50,455 nt of DNA from an uncultured Porphyromonadaceae bacterium (GTDB lineage Bacteria > Bacteroidota > Bacteroidia > Bacteroidales > Muribaculaceae), in contig CAMWVA010000007.1 of assembly GCA_947177575.1 (NCBI GenBank), positions 1 to 50,455 of the forward strand, in the 5' to 3' direction. Both the position numbers and the translations under genes were made by a program. Below, piece by piece: positions 45,406-50,455 of this stretch. The notes under the pieces are model-generated. The model was not told the DNA's origin. It saw only the letters and a program-made list of their open reading frames with translations, and did not search any database. Every line of letters begins with the position of its first letter. Positions within the stretch are counted from its first letter, which is position 1.

Positions 45406-47481
45406 TTATTTTATACCCATACTGAATTCCTGTGCAATAGAAGAGAAAGCAGCATCGAGCTTATCTACAGATGTTAGAATACTCAGAGAATCTTTCGAAG
45501 ATATTTTTTGTAAAAATTTTTTATCGGCTTTGCCGAAACCTATCGCAGCAATCTGAATACCGTCGGCTTTAGCCTTTTCGGCCTCATCTATTGCCTTGTT
45601 CTTATGATCCCATATACCATCGGTAAGTATTATGAGAATACGATTGTCTGTGGGAGCCTGCAATAACTGTTTATGACATTTCTCAATCGGTTCACACGCA
45701 TTGCCATAACCGATACGGGCGGAATGAGTGTCTTTCTCAATTTCGGCCAATGCTGCCATAGCTTTTTCCGGATTAGACTCAAATGTACAGTAATTCATCT
45801 GTCTGTCTGAGAAACCCTGAAGCGTAATTAAAAAAGAACCTTCCGGTAACTGTCTGATAAACTCGGCAGTAGCCTTACATGCTTTTTCAATAGCACTACG
45901 CCAGCACATTGACCCGGATTCATCAATAGTCACTATTATAGACATCGGTACGAAGTTTGAGGCTTTAGGTGCTTCGTACAGCCAGCTGAGATCGTCTTCG
46001 AGTTCAACTTTTTCTACCTGAAGCTGCCGACCTGTATCGAGCTGCCGACCTTCGACAGAAATTATACCGTTGGCATCATAGCTGTAAGCTATCTCTATCA
46101 CAGCTCCGTCAGGATTATCTACATGTTCAATGCCGTGAAACAGATATTTCCCGACTACAAGGCATTTATCAATATCCGTTGATTCTCCCTGCGTCAGATA
46201 CACTGTCTGGATATTATCACTGCCGCGCCGTGTACGGAACTTAAGCCTGCGTCTGTCGGTGACAGGTATTTCTTTGTTTTTACGTATAATTATGGAATTA
46301 ACGTACTTTGAACCGTCCGAACTTATAGCTACAGTCCCGAGAGAATGACTCATCACATCGGCTATTCTTACTCTGCCGGCCAACTGAAAACGCGGGTCTT
46401 CTTTAGAACGGCCTCCGATAGCACCGAGCGACTCACGGGCCTTCATGGAAGCTACAATAGCTGCTCCGAGAGCTACCGCCTCATCGGCGTTAACTCCTGT
46501 CAAGGGACGTTTACCGGTCATCTCAGCAACCCATTCATATACCATCGGCATTCTTGTGGAGCCTCCCACAAGCAGAGCACCGTCAAGATCATGCCAGCCT
46601 AAGCCTGCTTCCGAAAGAATATTGTCGCATATAACCTGAGTGGTGTGAAGCAGAGTCTTTGTCAGCTCTTCAAACTCGGCACGTGTCACGGTATATTTCC
46701 GTCGCTCGCCGTTGCTGCGTACATTTATCACTGCCGAACTACGGTTTGACAACTGCTTCTTCAGATTTTCCACAGCGAGTGTAAGGTCTGAGAGGCCTTC
46801 CATATCCTCCTCAATATCATAACCGGTATCGGCCATAAACTTACGTGCGAGATGCTTTATGAGCATGTCATCAAAGTCCTTACCACCGAGTTCGTGGTCT
46901 CCTCCTGTAGCCAGTACTTTCAATTGTCCGCTTTCAATCTGAAGTACTGTAACATCGAATGTGCCTCCGCCTAAATCATAGACAAGAATACGGCTTCCTT
47001 CCTGACGATTGATACCATAGGTGATTGCAGCCGCAGTAGGTTCGTTGAGAATAGCTAAAACCTCAAGACCTGCTCTTCGGCCGGCTTCTACTGTCTGTGT
47101 ACGCTGAAAATCGTTGAAATACGCCGGAACTGTGATGACAGCTTTATGCACAGGTCGACCGAGTATCTCTTCGGCGCGTGCTTTAAGATGGGTAAGTAGT
47201 ATTGCCGAAAGCTCCATAGCTGAGAACTCCTTGTCTCCAGCCGTATAAGTATAGTCAGCCTGGCCCATGTAGCGCTTGAAAAAGAGAGCCACATCTTCTC
47301 CAAGTTGCAACATATCTTTAGCTTCGGCACCTGTTTTTACTTCACCGTCAGGCGAAAACCATACTGCTGAGGGAACCAGTTTCTCACCATAGCAATCGGC
47401 CAATACGGCAGGTTTGCCATATTGGTCGATTGTAGCTACAGCAGAATAAGTGGTTCCAAGGTCAATACCTATGAAATCCAT
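45406..47481 (-). CDS. Hsp70 ATPase with von Willebrand A domain in place of the lid
   Basis: 691 residues. Residues 1-~360 are an Hsp70 nucleotide-binding domain with the phosphate motifs DLGTT (7-11), DLGGGT (169-174) and VGGSTRMP (305-312). Residues ~365-495 keep the order of the substrate-binding beta domain (VRIADVMSHSLGTVAI onward). In place of the alpha-helical lid, residues ~512-691 form a vWA domain with the MIDAS motif DESGS (520-524), a following helix and LTDG (Asp 621). vWA domains bind proteins through a divalent ion. The combination suggests a chaperone that recruits or assembles a partner protein. It follows the first Hsp70 gene after 21 nt. Confidence 0.85.
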   Translation of the reverse strand: MDFIGIDLGTTYSAVATIDQYGKPAVLADCYGEKLVPSAVWFSPDGEVKTGAEAKDMLQLGEDVALFFKRYMGQADYTYTAGDKEFSAMELSAILLTHLKARAEEILGRPVHKAVITVPAYFNDFQRTQTVEAGRRAGLEVLAILNEPTAAAITYGINRQEGSRILVYDLGGGTFDVTVLQIESGQLKVLATGGDHELGGKDFDDMLIKHLARKFMADTGYDIEEDMEGLSDLTLAVENLKKQLSNRSSAVINVRSNGERRKYTVTRAEFEELTKTLLHTTQVICDNILSEAGLGWHDLDGALLVGGSTRMPMVYEWVAEMTGKRPLTGVNADEAVALGAAIVASMKARESLGAIGGRSKEDPRFQLAGRVRIADVMSHSLGTVAISSDGSKYVNSIIIRKNKEIPVTDRRRLKFRTRRGSDNIQTVYLTQGESTDIDKCLVVGKYLFHGIEHVDNPDGAVIEIAYSYDANGIISVEGRQLDTGRQLQVEKVELEDDLSWLYEAPKASNFVPMSIIVTIDESGSMCWRSAIEKACKATAEFIRQLPEGSFLITLQGFSDRQMNYCTFESNPEKAMAALAEIEKDTHSARIGYGNACEPIEKCHKQLLQAPTDNRILIILTDGIWDHKNKAIDEAEKAKADGIQIAAIGFGKADKKFLQKISSKDSLSILTSVDKLDAAFSSIAQEFSMGIK

Positions 47482-47502
47482 CTTTCAGTGTAATTAGCAA
47501 GA

Positions 47503-49095
47503 TTATATAAGTTTAATGCCAGTCACCTTAATCTTTTCCTGTGCTTTTTCAACTTCTGAAAGGGCATTCTGAAGCATCACCTCTATATGAGTTGATTTTC
47601 CGTTGCTGGAAGCATCGGTCACATCTACACTCAGAAGACCTGACTTATCAATATTTACAACCACATCAAGCGGTGAATCGGCAGGCAGATTCGGATTAAG
47701 AGGGAGTTCCTGATCAGCCAGTTTAGTGCAAGCATCTTCCGGTACATCCACTTCGTCAGAAAGGTCTTCGTAAAGTTCGATAAGAACAGCCTCCTGATTG
47801 GCTTCTACAGTTGTAGCTTTAAATTCAAAGTGATGAGGTACAGCAGTATTACGCATTACTATATTCTTAATACCGCTTACAAATCTCATAGCTACGGAAC
47901 GGCTCAGAACGTTCTCGATTTCGATCTTTTTCCCTGCGCGGCCTCCTATAGCTCCGAAAATGTTATTAGTTTCCGCAGCAGCTTTGGTTTCCGCATCTAC
48001 TAAAGGTTCACCGGAACCGTCTTCCTTCATAGCGTCACTGAAGGCAGCGAGATTAATACCATATATCGCAGCACCTTTAGCCACACTCTGGTTCGGGTCG
48101 CAGTATTCAATTGGCTTTCCGGGGAATTCAGCTTCGAGACGCTCCTTTACTTGTTTCATCATTGTCGAACCGCCCACAAGCAGAATTTTGTCAAAATCTT
48201 TTACTCCCTTAGCAGCCGCTTTTTCGAGAATATCTTTGGTGAAGCCCATCGTAGTATCAAGAAGGGCCTTAGTCATCTCATCAAATTTCTCGCGTGTCAG
48301 CTCAATACGCTCACTGTTGAATTTAATGATAGTTTTCTCTTTCTGAGTAAGCTGTTTTTTTGCATTCTCGGAACTGAGTTCAAGCTCGCCCATCATGTCA
48401 ATGTCATCACGTACAGATGCCGAGTCCTCGCCCGAAGCAGTACAGTATTCAGAAATCACATGGTCTATGATTTTGTTATCCCAGTCCTTGCCACCGAGCT
48501 CATGATTACCGCCGGTGACAACCATTTGGATTTTACCGTTCTCCACACGGAGCATAGTTATATCGAATGTACCGCCGCCAAGGTCATAAACAAGTACAGT
48601 CTGCGGCTGGTCAACATTGAGACCATAGCTGATAGCAGCAGCTGTAGGCTCGTTGAGGATATCAAGCACGTTAAGTCCTGCGAGTTCGCCGGCTGTCTTT
48701 GTAGCATTGCGTTCTTCCATACCAAAGTAAGCCGGACAGGTGATAACTACGTTTTTCACTTCCTCACCGAGCTGCTCGCTGGCATCTTGTGCAATCTTAC
48801 GCAGAATAATAGCCGATATAGCCTCAGGAGTATATTCCTTGTCAAAAGCAAAAAACTTATAGTCACGTTTACCCATCTGACGCTTGATAACAGAGCAGAC
48901 ATTTACCGGGTCAGTAGCTAATGTCTGTTTAGCCGATTCTCCGACAGAAGCGTTATCGCCCTCTTCAAAAGCTACTACTGAAGGAGTCACCGGAGATGCC
49001 TCGGAATTGGGTACTACCTCTGGTTTACCGAAGTCGTTTACATAAGCTATACAGCTATAGGTAGTGCCAAGGTCGATACCGAAAATCTTTCCCAT
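47503..49095 (-). CDS. Hsp70 (DnaK-like) with truncated lid
   Basis: 530 residues, about 100 shorter than a typical DnaK. The nucleotide-binding domain is complete: DLGTTYS (8-14), NEPTAAA (148-154), DLGGGT (171-176) and VGGST (307-311). The beta substrate-binding domain spans about 390-508, and only a ~20-residue helix remains of the lid. It is therefore a specialised Hsp70, not the housekeeping DnaK. It is encoded between a GrpE-like gene (60-nt gap) and the Hsp70-vWA gene (21-nt gap), forming a dedicated chaperone unit for the downstream GTPase proteins (inference). Confidence 0.9.
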   Translation of the reverse strand: MGKIFGIDLGTTYSCIAYVNDFGKPEVVPNSEASPVTPSVVAFEEGDNASVGESAKQTLATDPVNVCSVIKRQMGKRDYKFFAFDKEYTPEAISAIILRKIAQDASEQLGEEVKNVVITCPAYFGMEERNATKTAGELAGLNVLDILNEPTAAAISYGLNVDQPQTVLVYDLGGGTFDITMLRVENGKIQMVVTGGNHELGGKDWDNKIIDHVISEYCTASGEDSASVRDDIDMMGELELSSENAKKQLTQKEKTIIKFNSERIELTREKFDEMTKALLDTTMGFTKDILEKAAAKGVKDFDKILLVGGSTMMKQVKERLEAEFPGKPIEYCDPNQSVAKGAAIYGINLAAFSDAMKEDGSGEPLVDAETKAAAETNNIFGAIGGRAGKKIEIENVLSRSVAMRFVSGIKNIVMRNTAVPHHFEFKATTVEANQEAVLIELYEDLSDEVDVPEDACTKLADQELPLNPNLPADSPLDVVVNIDKSGLLSVDVTDASSNGKSTHIEVMLQNALSEVEKAQEKIKVTGIKLI

Positions 49096-49155
49096 GTTTA
49101 TTTATGATTTTTGTTATAACAGCCTCCGTTGCCTGAGAGCTGTTGTGATAATTTA

Positions 49156-49947
49156 TTATTTTTTAAGTTTATAAAGCTCCACTTTCTCCTGACGCAGAAT
49201 AGTTCCGTTCCATGCGTATCCGGGACGTATTTTCTTTGCCACCTTTCCGTCAAGTTTAGGATTATCAGTCTCCACCGTTCGTATCACCTGATGCAGTTTC
49301 CGGTCAAAAACCGGATTTTCCTCTTCGCTTATAAGTACATCGACTCCATTGTTCTCAAGCAGGTTTTCAAGATCTGCCGGAATGTTTCTAAGAGCTTTAT
49401 GAAGCTGCTCTGGAGTAAGCTTATCAATGCGCTCAAGAGTTCTGCGGTAATCGTCAAGAATAGATATCGTCTCAAGAACAAAAGGCTTAAGCAGCTTGGC
49501 ATAAAGATCATCTTTATATTTCGCCATTTCCGAGTACATCTTATCGAATAACTCTTCTTTCTGAGTAGCATATTTGAAATTTTCCTCAAGACCCGAACTT
49601 AAAGTCTCAACAGCTGCAGCAAGTGAGTCTATTTTCTTTTCAAGAGATTCGATTTTTGAGTCAATCCCGTAACTTTCGGTTTCAGAAGAACAATTTGTTT
49701 GCAGAGAGTCTTCTTCACTGTTTTCTTTAAGAGTTTCAGCAGTAAAAGTCAGCGTCTCAGGCTCCTCTTTCGGAATGTCATCATAGACAGTGGTTGCCTG
49801 TTCAGATTCAGAATCGGGTTCCTGTTGAACATCGGAGTGTGTATCGGAATTAGGCTGTGACGAAGATTGAGCAGGCTGAAGCACGAAGTCCTCTTCTTCA
49901 TCTTCAATACGATAACCATCGAAGGGAGGGGGCGTGGGAGCGTTCAT
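49156..49947 (-). CDS. GrpE-like nucleotide exchange factor with acidic N-terminal extension
   Basis: 263 residues. The first ~85 are acidic, Ser/Gln/Pro-rich and probably disordered. A long coiled-coil helix (about 88-140, with KIESLEKKIDSLAAAVETL) leads to a C-terminal beta head (about 205-263) in which NPVFDRKLHQVI...GKVAKKIRPGYAWNGTILRQ follows the GrpE pattern of FDP..HQAV, GxV and GY...G..LRPA. GrpE proteins dimerise and release ADP from Hsp70. The gene opens the operon and is followed by two Hsp70 genes. It diverges enough from standard GrpE that the role is assigned by pattern and context. Confidence 0.75.
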   Translation of the reverse strand: MNAPTPPPFDGYRIEDEEEDFVLQPAQSSSQPNSDTHSDVQQEPDSESEQATTVYDDIPKEEPETLTFTAETLKENSEEDSLQTNCSSETESYGIDSKIESLEKKIDSLAAAVETLSSGLEENFKYATQKEELFDKMYSEMAKYKDDLYAKLLKPFVLETISILDDYRRTLERIDKLTPEQLHKALRNIPADLENLLENNGVDVLISEEENPVFDRKLHQVIRTVETDNPKLDGKVAKKIRPGYAWNGTILRQEKVELYKLKK

Positions 49948-50304
49948 AATTATTAATGTATCTGTATATAATTTTATTCAGTTCTATATCCTAAAATGAG
50001 CACTTTATTGAGTGTTTTTAACGCTAAAACTCACCCTAATCAAAGTATATTTCTTCAGCTATCAAAGAACAAAGTCCTTAAATTAATATCAATATAAATT
50101 TCAGTAGAGTTTATTGTAAAAACTCTATATGACTTTTCAAAACATCATACTGAAGACAAAAGATATTTGGATATTGGCAAAGATAATTACAAATTACCAA
50201 ATTATTAACCTAATAATCATTAATTAATGTTAAAACGGAGCCTAAGAGAATATTCAGCCTACTTTCATGAGATATACCGTATCAGCTTTGCTATTTAATG
50301 CAAG
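49948..50304. other. AT-rich non-coding spacer upstream of the chaperone-GTPase operon
   Basis: About 357 nt without a credible ORF. A minus-strand -7-like TATCTTTG lies at 50185-50178, about 230 nt before the GrpE-like start, without a -33 partner at the right distance; no site close to the start is convincing. Two symmetric AT motifs adjoin each other: ATTATTA-ACC-TAATAAT (50201-50217) and CATTAATTAATG (50218-50229), which could be regulator sites. Confidence 0.4.
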
Positions 50305-50455
50305 TCAGCGGAGACGATAAAGCAGGCGTCTGTAGCATGTCTTAAGCCACCATACGAAAGCACGCTGGGCACGACCTTTACCAAGCCATTTTTTACGTAT
50401 AGTAAGAGAAGATGGAAAAGTACCGTTGAAACTGCCCTGTACAGCCGGTGCCGGT
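50305..50455 (-). CDS. C-terminal end of an unidentified protein (5' truncated by the window)
   Basis: On the minus strand a frame is open from the window edge to a TGA at 50307-50305. The 49 visible residues (ending AFVWWLKTCYRRLLYRLR) are basic and aromatic with a helical end. Such a tail would fit a membrane-associated glycosyltransferase, but too little is visible to name a family. The length and reading without stops, plus GC-richer codons than the spacer, support a real gene. Confidence 0.5.
   Translation of the reverse strand, partial: PAPAVQGSFNGTFPSSLTIRKKWLGKGRAQRAFVWWLKTCYRRLLYRLR

Noticed and set aside
48151-48921. 256-codon plus-strand open frame
   Set aside because: It lies opposite the highly conserved Hsp70 nucleotide-binding domain; its Cys/His-rich, patternless translation is a shadow.
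49948-50304. A heat-shock CIRCE operator before the GrpE-like gene
   Set aside because: GAGCACTT and GAGTGTTT-like pieces occur near 50,000, but they do not form the required inverted repeat with a 9-nt spacer.
1-50455. tRNA, rRNA or CRISPR array
   Set aside because: I saw no TPsiC-like block with matching acceptor stem, no rRNA-like stretch and no regularly spaced direct repeats.

Overview
The window looks like a chromosomal piece of a Bacteroidales bacterium, most likely a gut lineage such as Muribaculaceae or a relative. Several intergenic regions carry the Bacteroidetes promoter core (TAnnTTTG with an upstream TTG about 18-21 nt away). Starts lack Shine-Dalgarno boxes. Secreted proteins end in short type IX secretion (T9SS)-like sorting tails. 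Family-typical genes are present (DUF2723 GT-C enzyme, DUF4271-hemD pair, Omp28-related proteins, animal-type glutaminyl cyclase). The species cannot be fixed from the sequence alone.

Layout. 1-462: 3' end of a protein with a C-terminal PD-(D/E)XK nuclease-like domain. 503-11904: a plus-strand run from one good promoter to one good terminator. It encodes a DUF2723 glycosyltransferase-like membrane protein, a polysaccharide deacetylase, an SDR epimerase/reductase, a DUF4271 membrane protein, HemD, a receiver-domain/PEP-synthase-like ATP-grasp protein and a coiled-coil protein. 11913-20955: a secreted-protein module of two convergent Omp28/thioredoxin-fold proteins, a large choice-of-anchor-J surface protein and a TPR-membrane-AraC regulator. 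The convergent genes are separated by a perfect 90-bp palindrome. 21176-23443: an orphan gene resembling Bacteroidetes prophage structural proteins, overlapping tail-to-tail with a GDP-fucose synthase gene. 24347-29758: LTA-synthase-like phosphotransferase, family 2 glycosyltransferase, lipoprotein glutaminyl cyclase and tyrosyl-tRNA synthetase. 30004-34668: an AT-rich defence island with a MntA/HepT toxin-antitoxin pair and a type IIS-like restriction-modification operon (an XRE-fused adenine MTase, a second adenine MTase and an AlwI-family endonuclease).

34879-49947 is the most unusual region: a long, tightly spaced minus-strand operon. In transcription order it encodes a GrpE-like factor with an acidic N-terminus; a lid-truncated Hsp70; a second Hsp70 whose lid is replaced by a von Willebrand A domain; an 876-aa protein with a degenerate J-like segment, two zinc ribbons and FN3 domains; a zinc-ribbon TRAFAC-type GTPase; a GAP1-like protein; and a lipoprotein-like multi-spanning GTPase with an extracytoplasmic YD-repeat-like domain. 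After a MITE-like insertion come a helical protein and a Sel1-repeat protein. The GTPase/GAP1 components belong to families previously placed by comparative genomics in NTP-dependent conflict systems. Here they are joined to a complete dedicated Hsp70 machine (GrpE, two Hsp70s, J-like partner). I infer a membrane-linked, chaperone-gated GTPase signalling or defence system.

49948-50304 is a non-coding AT-rich spacer. The window ends in the 3' end of another minus-strand gene. I saw no tRNA, rRNA or CRISPR array.
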